Assembly: GCA_016791475.1 (NCBI GenBank)
Contig: JAEUWI010000019.1
Location: forward strand, 54,471 to 118,470
Origin: Candidatus Hydrogenedentota bacterium
GTDB taxonomy: Bacteria; Hydrogenedentota; Hydrogenedentia; Hydrogenedentales; JAEUWI01
Reading direction: 5' to 3'
DNA: 64,000 nucleotides
Position numbers and translations under genes: made by a program. Numbering within the stretch: position 1 is the stretch's first letter; every line of letters starts with the position of its first letter. Below the pieces are notes generated by a model. The model was not told the origin of the DNA. It ran no database searches and saw only the letters and a list, made by a program, of their open reading frames with translations. Positions 23,763 through 32,283 of this stretch are shown piece after piece.

Positions 23763-26700
23763 ATGGAGAAACCGTCTGCCATTTCCCACGCCAATCTTCA
23801 GGAGACTTTCATCGTGAAAAAGGACCGAAACCTGCTTTTCGGCATGCTGGCCGTATCCATGAAGAAGGTCCGTCCCGATAAACTTGCGGAATTGGCCCGC
23901 CAGACCCAGTCCGGCGAGGAAGGAGACCTGGGCCAGAGCCTGGTGGACGCCGGACTCATTTCGCGCGCGGACAAAGAGCAATTGGACAGTCTGGTGGAGA
24001 TGTCCCTGAAGGAACACGACGGGGACGCCTCGGCGACCATTCAGGATTTCGGGAAGAATCCAGAGAAGATAACCACCATGGTGGACTCGCTGGACGACTT
24101 TCTGGACGCTTTTGATCGCAATGCGGCGAAGCAGGCCGGCGCCAGCCGGGGCGAAACGCCCCCCGATTCCCTTCTGGGCGACGTGGCGACCGACGGCTCG
24201 GCGACCGCGAACCTCCCCGTAGAGTTGGACTCCCTGCTCGAACCGGGCGATGTGGCCCGGACCCGTATCACCCACTCCGGCAACACCGGTGACCGGGGCA
24301 GTGTGGGCGATATCGCCCGGGGCGACGCGCCCGACTCCTTTTTTGAGTCCCTGGGCAGCCCGGCGACCCAGATTATGTCTCCCGTTCAGGCGGCGGCGGA
24401 GTTGGACGAGTCCCAGATTGTGCCCGCCGTCGCGGAACATCGGGGCCGCTATGAAACCATCCGCGAATTCGCCAAGGGCGGCATGGGCCAGATTACACTG
24501 GTGCACGACACCCATCTGGGGCGCGATGTGGCGCTGAAGCAGTTGCTCCAGCGCAATATCCTCCCCGAGACCCGGCCGGGCGCGCCCACCACAGCGATTT
24601 TGACCATCCCTATCATCGCGCGCTTCCTGCAGGAAGCCCGAATCACCGGCCAGTTGGAGCATCCGTCGATCATTCCGGTCTACGAGCTCGGCTATCGCGC
24701 CGACGGCAGCCTCTATTACACCATGAAGCTGATCCGCGGCCAGTCCATGCACGATTTCCTGAAGGATGCCAAGGATATCCGGGATCGCATGACCTTGCTC
24801 CCCCACTTCCTGAACCTGTGCCAGGCCATCAGCTACGCCCACAGCCGGGGCGTGATCCATCGCGACCTGAAGCCCATGAACATCATGATCGGCGAGTTCG
24901 GTGAAACCGTGCTCATCGACTGGGGCATTGCCAAGGTCAAGGGCGAAGACGACATCCACGCGAAAGGCATGCAAGAAACCTTCCACGCCATGCGCGTGAG
25001 CAGCACGGAAGCCACGGCCAAGACCATGTACGGCCAGACCATCGGCTCACCCTATTTCATGCCCGCCGAACAGGCCATGGGCCGCACCGACCTCATCGAC
25101 GAGCGCTCCGACATCTACTCCCTCGGGGCGGTGCTCTACGTGATCCTCACGGGCCAGATGCCCTACGCGGGCAACAACGTTCGCGAGTTCATGGGCAAAG
25201 TCGGCCAGATGGAGCCGCGCCCCGTGCGCGAACTCGAGCCCATGGCGCCGCCGGAACTTGCCGCCGTGGTAAAGAGGGCCATGGCGCTGGTGCCGGAGAA
25301 CCGATATCAGTCCGCCAAGGAACTGACCTCGGAAATTGAAAAGTTCATTTCGGGTGGCCAGGTCAGCGCCTACGACTACAGCATGGTGGAAATTGCCAAA
25401 CGCTATTACAAGAAGCACAAGACGAGGATCAATACGCTCGCGGGTGCGGCCGTGGTGCTGCTTGCGTTGGGCGTCTGGTCATATTTCAGCATTCGGGCCC
25501 AGAAGAACATTGCGCAGGCGAACGAAATTGAAGCCAAGAGACAAGAAGGCATTGCAAAGGAAAACGAAGCAGAGGCCGTCAAACAGACTGAAATAGCCGT
25601 ATCCGAAAAGGAACGGGCCCAGCAACAGCTCTACTACGCCAACATCGCCAACACGAAGTTCAACATCAACGAACAGCAGATGGCCAAGGCCCGCGAGCTT
25701 CTGGCAAGCTGCGAGCCCGCCAGCCTCCGTCAGTGGGAATGGGGCCACCTCCAGGCCGAAACCCACGCCGACCTCATGACCCTGAACCGTGGCGGGCGCT
25801 TTACCGCCTTTACCGCCGACGGAGCGGGGCTGCTCACCGCCACGCCGCGCGGCACGTTGTCCCTCCATGACGTGGCCACGGGCGAAATACTCCATGAGTT
25901 CGTGAATCGCGCGGGGAACGGTACCGCCGTGGCCGCCAGCGCCGATGTCTCCCGCATCGCCATCCGCGGCGACAAGGCCGTCCAAGTTTGGGACGTGAAC
26001 TCAAGAGAGGAAATCCTCCGCTACGACGAAGTTCGGGAAACGTCGGACCGTCATCACCTGGCCCTTTCCGCCAATGGCAAATACGTGGCCGCGCTGAACG
26101 CAACCGACTCCAACCGGGCCTTCACCGCCCGCGTGTGGGATGTGGACAACAAGGCGGTCGTGCTGGAAGTGGAAGGATGTCAACTCGCCGGGTTCAGCAC
26201 CTTCTTCAGCCCCGACGGTTCGCTGCTCTTCATAGCGCGGCACTTTATGACCGAAGATCTGAAGCGAGAGCGCCTCTTCGAGGTCTACAGCATCCCCTCG
26301 GGCGAAGTGGAGGGCACCTACAAAATCCCCGCCGAGAGCGCGGTCTCCTACCACACGGGCGCCTTCAGTCCGGACAATTCGATCCTGGCCCTGGGCACGG
26401 AAGATCAACTGGAACTGTGGGACCCAGCGTCTCTCAAGTCGCCAAAGAGCACCTATTCGGATCTGCGCTTCTACTCGCCCGATCTGATCACCTTCAGCCC
26501 CGATGGCAAGTACCTGGCGGGCTGCACCAACGACGGACATCTGGTCGTGGTCGAGGCCGCAACGGCCAAGGAATACCGGCTGGAAAAAGCGCACGAAGAT
26601 ATCATCCGCAGCGTCCGCTTCAGCCCCGATGGCAAACGACTGGCCAGTGTCTCGGATGATCGTACCCTGCGCCTTTGGTCCGTGCCCGAACTGCGGCCCA

Positions 26701-28115
26701 TCCGCACCTTCCGCGGCCATGACAATTCAATCTACACCCTGGGCTTCAGCGCGGACGGTCTCCGCCTGGCCACTTCTTCGCCCCAGGACAGCATCGCGAA
26801 GATCTGGGACCTTAGCGCCGACCTGGAATTTGCCCCGTCGGAAATTCCCGCGTTCGCCACCGTAACCTACCACGCTGGCACGGGGCTGGTAGCGGGCAGT
26901 GGTCAGACCGAAATCTTCGTGTGGGACGCGCGCACCGGACACCGACGCCACTCCCTGGCCGCCCACGGCGACCCCGCAAAAGCCATCGAATTCAACACCG
27001 CCGGTACGCTCCTCGCCTCCGCCGGTAGAGAGGGTGATGGCGATACCCTCCGCGTGTGGGATCTGGCAACGGGCGAATTGAAGTATACCGTGCCGACGGC
27101 CCAGACCAAGAGCGACGCCATCTGGTTTACGGCGGGCGATACGCAGATGCTGCTGAAGTCCGGCACGACCCTGGCGCGGGTGGACCTCGCTTCGGGGACC
27201 ACCACGCCGCTCTTCGCCGAGGGTTCGCCTCTGGCGGGAAAAGCCTTCCAGATTGTGGAGGTGAACAACGCTGGCACACACCTCGCGGCAACGTTCAAGG
27301 CTGAGGCCGGGAACACGCAGACGGCCGTCTACGCGGCCCTCACGGGAGATGACGCGCCGGTGACCCTGGACATTCCGGACACGATTGGCGCGCGAGCCTT
27401 TTTCACCCCCACGGAGGGCGAGTTGCTTATCAGTCAGGTCGATCCGAAATCTGAGGGGGAAGGCGGTGGGCCCGGAATCGGATCGAGCAGCCTCAGCCGC
27501 TGGAAAGTCTCCGACAATTCCCGCACCGAACCGGTGCGCGCCCATGCCGACCGCGTCAACGCGCTCGCCTTTTCGCCGAGTGGCTCTCAGTTTGCCACAG
27601 CAAGCCAGGACGGGACCGCCGTCGTGTGGAAAAGTAGTGATCTGACTCCGTCGGCCACGCTTCGGGGACACTCGGGCGCCGTGCAGGCGGTCGCCTTCAG
27701 CCCGGACGGCAACCGCGTTGTAACCGGGGGTTTTGACAGGACCTTCAAAATCTTTGACGTGACCACCGGTGTGCAGATATTGACCCTGAACAATGCGGGC
27801 GTAACGGCGAACATCCAGGTGGGCCAGCCCCAGCAGATCGCCTTCAGCGCCGACGGACTGCAACTGGCCACCATCACGAAACCGCCGGTCTCCCCCATGA
27901 TTTTGCACGCATTCTCCACGAACATGGCGGACTACCCGACCGTCGAGGGGAAAACGACTGACGCGGAGTCGAATTCCGCCGCAACCGACGCCAAGTTGGA
28001 TTCGGCGCTGAGTTCAACCGACATCACGATTCGCACGGCTGCGGAAAGCGCGATAGAGACCGCGCAACTCGAAAAACAAATGGAAGCCTATAAGCGCCAA
28101 TACTGGCGCAAGTAG
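23763..28115 (+). CDS. Ser/Thr protein kinase with transmembrane segment and C-terminal WD40 repeats
   Basis: The product is 1450 residues. Residues 20-80 are a small helical domain (LLFGMLAVSMKKVRPDKLAE...) of a kind often seen in front of PVC kinases. The kinase domain (about 230-530) has GGMG, VALK259, HRD368LKPMN, D386-WG in place of D-F-G, GSPYFMPAEQ and SDIYSLG. DWG is common in bacterial Hanks-type kinases, so activity is likely. One TM segment lies at about 556-577. A coiled-coil-like region (QKNIAQANEIEAKRQ) follows, then a long WD40 region from about 670 to 1420, with many SPDGKxLA-type motifs. The propeller would be outside the cytoplasm. Ligand and phosphorylation targets are unknown. 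No phosphatase is adjacent. Confidence 0.95.
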   Translation: MEKPSAISHANLQETFIVKKDRNLLFGMLAVSMKKVRPDKLAELARQTQSGEEGDLGQSLVDAGLISRADKEQLDSLVEMSLKEHDGDASATIQDFGKNPEKITTMVDSLDDFLDAFDRNAAKQAGASRGETPPDSLLGDVATDGSATANLPVELDSLLEPGDVARTRITHSGNTGDRGSVGDIARGDAPDSFFESLGSPATQIMSPVQAAAELDESQIVPAVAEHRGRYETIREFAKGGMGQITLVHDTHLGRDVALKQLLQRNILPETRPGAPTTAILTIPIIARFLQEARITGQLEHPSIIPVYELGYRADGSLYYTMKLIRGQSMHDFLKDAKDIRDRMTLLPHFLNLCQAISYAHSRGVIHRDLKPMNIMIGEFGETVLIDWGIAKVKGEDDIHAKGMQETFHAMRVSSTEATAKTMYGQTIGSPYFMPAEQAMGRTDLIDERSDIYSLGAVLYVILTGQMPYAGNNVREFMGKVGQMEPRPVRELEPMAPPELAAVVKRAMALVPENRYQSAKELTSEIEKFISGGQVSAYDYSMVEIAKRYYKKHKTRINTLAGAAVVLLALGVWSYFSIRAQKNIAQANEIEAKRQEGIAKENEAEAVKQTEIAVSEKERAQQQLYYANIANTKFNINEQQMAKARELLASCEPASLRQWEWGHLQAETHADLMTLNRGGRFTAFTADGAGLLTATPRGTLSLHDVATGEILHEFVNRAGNGTAVAASADVSRIAIRGDKAVQVWDVNSREEILRYDEVRETSDRHHLALSANGKYVAALNATDSNRAFTARVWDVDNKAVVLEVEGCQLAGFSTFFSPDGSLLFIARHFMTEDLKRERLFEVYSIPSGEVEGTYKIPAESAVSYHTGAFSPDNSILALGTEDQLELWDPASLKSPKSTYSDLRFYSPDLITFSPDGKYLAGCTNDGHLVVVEAATAKEYRLEKAHEDIIRSVRFSPDGKRLASVSDDRTLRLWSVPELRPIRTFRGHDNSIYTLGFSADGLRLATSSPQDSIAKIWDLSADLEFAPSEIPAFATVTYHAGTGLVAGSGQTEIFVWDARTGHRRHSLAAHGDPAKAIEFNTAGTLLASAGREGDGDTLRVWDLATGELKYTVPTAQTKSDAIWFTAGDTQMLLKSGTTLARVDLASGTTTPLFAEGSPLAGKAFQIVEVNNAGTHLAATFKAEAGNTQTAVYAALTGDDAPVTLDIPDTIGARAFFTPTEGELLISQVDPKSEGEGGGPGIGSSSLSRWKVSDNSRTEPVRAHADRVNALAFSPSGSQFATASQDGTAVVWKSSDLTPSATLRGHSGAVQAVAFSPDGNRVVTGGFDRTFKIFDVTTGVQILTLNNAGVTANIQVGQPQQIAFSADGLQLATITKPPVSPMILHAFSTNMADYPTVEGKTTDAESNSAATDAKLDSALSSTDITIRTAAESAIETAQLEKQMEAYKRQYWRK

Positions 28116-28178
28116 TGGCCTCACGGGGCCGCATGGACACAGCCGGGGCGTGCGCCGCGGCGCAAGGAGGATTACCCC

Positions 28179-28511
28179 ATGATTAAGGATCGAATGGTAC
28201 GCGTGAAGCTCAAGAAGAGCTTCCACGAGCAGCGCCCCCTGTCGTATGTGGGCAAGGTTACCGCGTTCAACGACTACTGGGTCGCCATGGAGGCCACGGG
28301 CATCATGGTGGCGCGCAACCAGCCAAACAATATCCAGATCGACAAGCACAGGAACGCGGCGATCATCCCGCGCGACAACATTGAATCCATCATAATCCTG
28401 CCCGACAATTTCGACGTGAAGAATATTAAAATCACGACCGAGGGGCAGCAGATGCAGATGGTGGTGCCTGGCGCCGCGAACGTGTACATTGGCGAGATGG
28501 GCGAAGGCTGA
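28179..28511 (+). CDS. Sm-like (LSm-fold) small protein of unknown function
   Basis: The 110-residue product follows AAGGAGG. The central 60 residues (SYVGKVTAFNDYWVAMEATG...IPRDNIESIIIL) have the strand pattern of an Sm-like/Hfq-type small beta-barrel: short bends with G-K-V-x-x-x-x-D-Y-W-V and I-P-R-x-x-I-x-x-I. A second part (DNFDVKNIKITTEGQQMQMV) is probably an additional strand pair. I recognise no named family. It sits 63 bases after the kinase gene and shares a near-identical leader (GGAGGATT..ACCCC) with the next gene. Both may be in one transcript. RNA binding is only a guess. Confidence 0.65.
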   Translation: MIKDRMVRVKLKKSFHEQRPLSYVGKVTAFNDYWVAMEATGIMVARNQPNNIQIDKHRNAAIIPRDNIESIIILPDNFDVKNIKITTEGQQMQMVVPGAANVYIGEMGEG

Positions 28512-28547
28512 GCCTTCGGGCCCGGCAGACCGGAGGATTGTTACCCC

Positions 28548-29072
28548 ATGAAGCGAATCTTGAATCAACCGATCGCCCGCGTCGCATGCGCTTTGCTGGT
28601 GACCCTGTACCTCGGCGGCTGCGGGGAGTCCGTGATGGAGGAAGTCACGGAGACCGCAATCGAGGCCGGCATGCCCGATGGCTCCAATGTGGAAATTAAC
28701 AAGGACGGGGGCAATATCAAGATTGATACCCCCGATGGTTCGGTAAACATGCAGACGGGTGAGTCGGTGGCCCTGCCGGCGAACTTCCCCCCGGACCTGC
28801 CCGTGCCGGAAGGCATCACCTGGCAGATGGTCCAGTCCTCGCAGGCGGACGGAAAGGACATGCTCATTGTCCAGGGCTCCGTCCCGTCACCTCTGGACAC
28901 CGTGGCCTCCTCGGTGCGGGCGAAACTGGCGGAACAGAGCTGGGAAACCGTGAGTACCTTCAGTGAGGCGGGCAAGATGGAGATGCTCTCCTTCAAGAAG
29001 GGTGAACGCGTGTTGAGCGTGTCCATCTCGACGGACGGCGATGCGACCCAGGTGTTGTATTCCGTGCAGTAG
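28548..29072 (+). CDS. Lipoprotein of unknown function
   Basis: The product is 174 residues. The lipobox LGG-C25 follows a long hydrophobic leader. The mature part has an acidic, glycine-rich stretch (MPDGSNVEINKDGGNIKIDT), then a compact domain starting LPANFPPDLPVPEGITWQMV and ending VLSVSISTDGDATQVLYSV. This 'FPxDLPVPEG' layout is typical of small uncharacterised lipoproteins in PVC-type genomes. The start has GGAGG at good spacing. It is followed by a strong terminator, so it ends the kinase transcript. Confidence 0.75.
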   Translation: MKRILNQPIARVACALLVTLYLGGCGESVMEEVTETAIEAGMPDGSNVEINKDGGNIKIDTPDGSVNMQTGESVALPANFPPDLPVPEGITWQMVQSSQADGKDMLIVQGSVPSPLDTVASSVRAKLAEQSWETVSTFSEAGKMEMLSFKKGERVLSVSISTDGDATQVLYSVQ

Positions 29073-29089
29073 GGTTTGATTTTGATAAC

Positions 29090-29122
29090 GCCGCCCCGTG
29101 GCTGTCACGGGGCGGCTTTTTT
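29090..29122 (+). terminator. Rho-independent terminator after the lipoprotein gene
   Basis: GCCGCCCCGTG pairs perfectly with CACGGGGCGGC over 11 bp around the loop GCTGT, followed by six T. It is a textbook plus-strand terminator ending the kinase-Sm-like-lipoprotein transcript. Confidence 0.95.
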
Positions 29123-29124
29123 GT

Positions 29125-29232
29125 TTATGGGTCTTATGGGTCTTATGGGTCTTATGGGACTTATGGGACTTATGGGACTTATCGGTTCTATGGGTCCTTT
29201 GGGTCCTATGGGTCCTATGGGTCCTTTGGGTG
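29125..29232. repeat. 9-bp tandem array (TTATGGGTC-type, 12 units)
   Basis: Twelve 9-base units: three TTATGGGTC, three TTATGGGAC, then variants such as CTATGGGTC and CTTTGGGTC. The stepwise change of variants suggests successive local duplications. It starts directly after the terminator T-run. Confidence 0.9.
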
Positions 29233-29478
29233 TTATTGTCCCTGATCGGCTGTGCCCATTCGTTATAGAGGAAACCCCTGGCGGGCTTGGGGTATTACAC
29301 CTCGATAGCCTCGGTGTCGGCGGCGCGCATCCGCCCGTCGGCAACCTTGCCGAGCCTGACATAGAGGCCGAGGCCATGTGTATATACCAGAAAGTACTGC
29401 GGCGTATGCGGTGGCAGAATATGCATGGGCCGGGTATGAGCAGTTCAGAATAACCTTTTTAGAAAGTAAGTGAATACC

Positions 29479-29835
29479 ATGTTAGCCGTACAGAAAGACA
29501 CCCGAAGATTCACTCGTATCGCCTTTAGCCTGCCGGTCCGGTTCCACGATGGAACGGGAACGTTGAGTGAGGCGACCGTAACCAACGTGAGCTATGGCGG
29601 GCTTACCATGACGCTGGGCCGCTATCTCAAGCCCCAGACCGTCGTACGTATCCCCGTGTCCCTGGGCGACCGGCAGATCTCCTTTCCCGCCACGGTGGCG
29701 TGGTGCCTGCCCGATCCAAGCAGCGAGACGTTTCGCGCGGGTCTCCACGCCGATCACGGCGGGAAGCACACGATGGCCATCCTGTCGAGCTGGGTGCTTG
29801 ACGCCTTCAAGGAAGACGCCGGAGATTTCGAATAG
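29479..29835 (+). CDS. PilZ-domain protein
   Basis: The product is 118 residues from ATG 29479; a GTG at 29470 would add three residues. The first PilZ motif is seen as DTRRFTRIAFSLPVRF (R-R-F-x-R) and the second as NVSYGGLTM, in place of the classical D/N-x-S-x-x-G. The rest is a compact beta-barrel. PilZ domains bind cyclic di-GMP. Both motifs look intact, but binding cannot be proved from sequence. It is the last gene before a convergent terminator. Confidence 0.8.
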   Translation: MLAVQKDTRRFTRIAFSLPVRFHDGTGTLSEATVTNVSYGGLTMTLGRYLKPQTVVRIPVSLGDRQISFPATVAWCLPDPSSETFRAGLHADHGGKHTMAILSSWVLDAFKEDAGDFE

Positions 29836-29864
29836 GGTCGGCCTTGCGCAGCCCGGATAACAAA

Positions 29865-29905
29865 CGCCCGGCCGCCTCGCAGTGAGGCGACCGGGCGATT
29901 TCTTT
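29865..29905. terminator. Bidirectional terminator between the PilZ gene and the cytochrome-WD40 gene
   Basis: CGCCCGGCCGCCTCG pairs with TGAGGCGACCGGGCG over 13 bp (one mismatch), the loop is CAG, and ATTTCTTT follows on the plus strand. The converging genes on both sides fit a shared terminator. Confidence 0.75.
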
Positions 29906-29925
29906 GAACACAGGCGTGGCGCGGT

Positions 29926-31671
29926 TCAGGCGCTACCGGCAACGGGATTGGTGCTTAACTGGGCGATCTCGCCGCCGGACTCGAAGTCCCACAGGACCAC
30001 ACTGCCCGTCCAGGTGCCGCCGACGACCTTCTTGTTCTGGCCAAAACAGGCGGCGTAGACCCAGTCGCCGGGCCCGGCGAAGGATTTCTGCTCTTTGCCG
30101 TCCTGCGACCAGACTTTGGTGGTCTGGTCGGCGCCGGCGGTAATGATCAGGCCATCGGCGTTGATGTCCACATAGAGCGCGGCCTTGGAATGGGCCGCGA
30201 AGCTGCGGATGCGGGTGTATTTCCACGTGTCCCAGAGCTGCACCGTGCCATCGTCGCCTACGGAGGCCATGATCGCGGAATCGGCGGTGTAGGCCAGGGC
30301 GTTGATCCCGCCTTCATGGCCGCGGAGCTGTTCCACTTCGCGCCCGTTGGCCGCCTGCCACACGTACATGCCGCCCGCCCGATCCGCGGTCGTAAGAATC
30401 TCGCCATCGGGCGTGAACTTCACGGCCTGGATCCAGTCGTTGTGCTTCTCCATGGCGAAGAGCTCTTCGCGCGTTTCGGTGGAATAGACGCGCACCTTCT
30501 TATTCGGGCCGCCCAGCGCAATCATCCGGTGATCCGGGCTGATGTCCGCCGCGAGCACGGTGTCGTAGTACTCGCCGTAGGTGCCGACGCGTTCGCCGGT
30601 CTTAATGTTCCACAGCACGGCGATGCCCGTGTCACCCTCTTGACCACCGGCGGCGAGCAGCATCTCGCCGTTGACGCTGAAAGTCAGGGTAAAAACGTCA
30701 CCTTCCGGGAAGGGCAGCGCGCCCAGCAAGGCGTTGGTGTCGGTCTGGTAGAGAAGGACCTGGCGATCACCCCCCACCGCCATCAGGGGCGAGCGGGGGC
30801 TCGTGTCCACGGCCCGGGCCACCACACCGCGACCAGGCAGGGCATGGGGCGCGGCCAGGGCCACTTCGGGCATGGGCGGAGGGCCGTCGAAACTCGCGGC
30901 CACGAAGGCCTCGCCCGCCGCCTTGGCTTCTTCTTTCTTCGCCATGCGCTTGGCCGTGCCGTCGGCGGGTGCGCCATCGGCAATCCACTTGCGCAGCACT
31001 TCGATCTGCTCGGGGGTAAGGGGATCGCCGGAAGGCGGCATGATCGGCTCTTCGGACTGCATGACCAGGTTGATCAGGCGGCTGGCGCCGGGATCTCCCG
31101 CCGTCAAGATGGGGCCGGAACTACCGCCAGCCATGGTGGTGGCGTGGGATGCGAGGTTGAGCCCGCCCTTGGAGGTATCGGCGTTGTGGCATTTGAAACA
31201 GCGGGCTTCCAGAATGGGTTTGACGTGCTCCGCGTAGCTCGTCACGGGGGAGGTGTCCTCCGCGGGCGCGGCGGCCATCATGGCCTCGCCTTCGGCCGGT
31301 GCCGGGGCGGGCGCGGGGGCTGCGGCCATGGCCTCGGTCGGCGCGGCGGCGGGGTCCATATTGAACTTATCGGCCAGGGCCTTGGCCTGCACCAGAATGG
31401 CGTTGACGCGCGACTCCAGATCGGCCGCCTGGGCGGTGAGCGCTTCGGATTTCTTGCGCAGTTCGGCGGCTTCCTGGTCCTGCTGGGCCGAGGTGGCCTT
31501 CATGGCCTGAATGTAGTTGGCCAGGGCGGCGGGATCCTGCGCGAGCAGTTGATCCAGCACGGCGTCAATGGACGGGGCCGCTTCCTGGGCGCGGGCGGCG
31601 GGTACGGAAACCAGGGACAGCGCGGCGCAAAGCACCAGGCGGAGCCCCAGGTTTAGTCGCGTGATTTTCAT
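29926..31671 (-). CDS. Secreted protein with PVC-type cytochrome c domain and WD40 repeats
   Basis: The product is 581 residues with a signal peptide ending near residue 28 (ARAQ). Residues 30-110 are a coiled coil with Ala/Pro stretches. The cytochrome domain (about 150-250) reads YAEHVKPILEARCFKCHNAD, with a C-x-x-C-H haem site, then HATTMAGG and IMPPSGDPLTPEQIEVLRKW. This is the PSCyt1-like domain. A WD40 propeller (about 285-580) contains EAKxxSPD-type blocks (LAADISPDHRMIALGG, HNDWIQAVKFTPDGEIL). Redox and scaffold roles at the outer side of the membrane are inferred. It is the last gene of the DUF1501 locus. Confidence 0.88.
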   Translation of the reverse strand: MKITRLNLGLRLVLCAALSLVSVPAARAQEAAPSIDAVLDQLLAQDPAALANYIQAMKATSAQQDQEAAELRKKSEALTAQAADLESRVNAILVQAKALADKFNMDPAAAPTEAMAAAPAPAPAPAEGEAMMAAAPAEDTSPVTSYAEHVKPILEARCFKCHNADTSKGGLNLASHATTMAGGSSGPILTAGDPGASRLINLVMQSEEPIMPPSGDPLTPEQIEVLRKWIADGAPADGTAKRMAKKEEAKAAGEAFVAASFDGPPPMPEVALAAPHALPGRGVVARAVDTSPRSPLMAVGGDRQVLLYQTDTNALLGALPFPEGDVFTLTFSVNGEMLLAAGGQEGDTGIAVLWNIKTGERVGTYGEYYDTVLAADISPDHRMIALGGPNKKVRVYSTETREELFAMEKHNDWIQAVKFTPDGEILTTADRAGGMYVWQAANGREVEQLRGHEGGINALAYTADSAIMASVGDDGTVQLWDTWKYTRIRSFAAHSKAALYVDINADGLIITAGADQTTKVWSQDGKEQKSFAGPGDWVYAACFGQNKKVVGGTWTGSVVLWDFESGGEIAQLSTNPVAGSA

Positions 31672-31728
31672 CGGTACATCCTGTTCATTACATCGTTCAA
31701 GGTCGAAGATTCCTGAAAGAATTCAGCG

Positions 31729-32166
31729 TCAGCCCGCCGGGGCCGCTTCCGGCGCCGGGGCGGGCGCCGCTTCCGCCGCGGGTGCGGGCGCGGCCTCCGC
31801 AGGGGCCGGGGCCATCGCCTGGGCCAGGGTGCCGATGAATTTCTCAATGGTCTCGACGCGCGTCTTCACGGCGGCGGATTGGGCTTCGAGCTCCGCCGCA
31901 CGGGCCGTAGCGGCTTCCGCCTCAGCCTTCAGCGCGCCGATCTGGGCCTTGAGCTGCTCCACATGGGCAATCAACTGGTCCGGCCCGATTTTGGCCAGAT
32001 CGGCGAGGACCGTTTCCACGCTGGGCGCGGGCGGCGCCGCGGCTTCGGGAGCCGGAGCCGCTTCCGGCGCGGGTGCGGGCGCCGGCGCGGCGGCGTCTTC
32101 CGCCATCACGGGCAGGACCATCAGGCCGAGGCCGAGGGCCGCAATCGCGATATATCGTGTCTTCAT
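31729..32166 (-). CDS. Exported Ala/Pro-rich coiled-coil protein
   Basis: The product is 145 residues with a signal peptide ending near residue 22 (VMAEDAA). Two low-complexity A-P-A-P-E blocks flank a helical core, ADLAKIGPDQLIAHVEQLKAQ... of about 75 residues, that should form a coiled coil. The core resembles residues 30-100 of the neighbouring cytochrome-WD40 protein (SIDAVLDQLLAQDPAALANY...), so the two may have arisen from the same element and may interact. No named family is recognised. Confidence 0.7.
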   Translation of the reverse strand: MKTRYIAIAALGLGLMVLPVMAEDAAAPAPAPAPEAAPAPEAAAPPAPSVETVLADLAKIGPDQLIAHVEQLKAQIGALKAEAEAATARAAELEAQSAAVKTRVETIEKFIGTLAQAMAPAPAEAAPAPAAEAAPAPAPEAAPAG

Positions 32167-32283
32167 TGCGTGTACTCCTTAAAATCAGTCGGGACATTTC
32201 CCAACAAGCATCAACCTGATTCAGGCTCAGTTACGGTCACCCAAGCTCTTCGGAATTCGAAGATTCATGGGTTTCGGTCGGCC

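Larger units (their letters stand above)
29073..29478. other. Gene-free region with terminator and 9-bp repeats
   Basis: 406 bases separate the lipoprotein from the PilZ gene. It begins with the terminator at 29090 and continues with the 9-bp array at 29125-29232. The last 240 bases show no gene I can support; a plus-strand frame runs through the repeat, but its L-M-G tripeptide repeats are a by-product of the 9-base period. Confidence 0.65.

Noticed and set aside
29076..29453. 125-residue frame with repeated L-M-G
   Set aside because: The repeat comes from the 9-bp array. The frame starts inside the terminator and has no ribosome-binding site.
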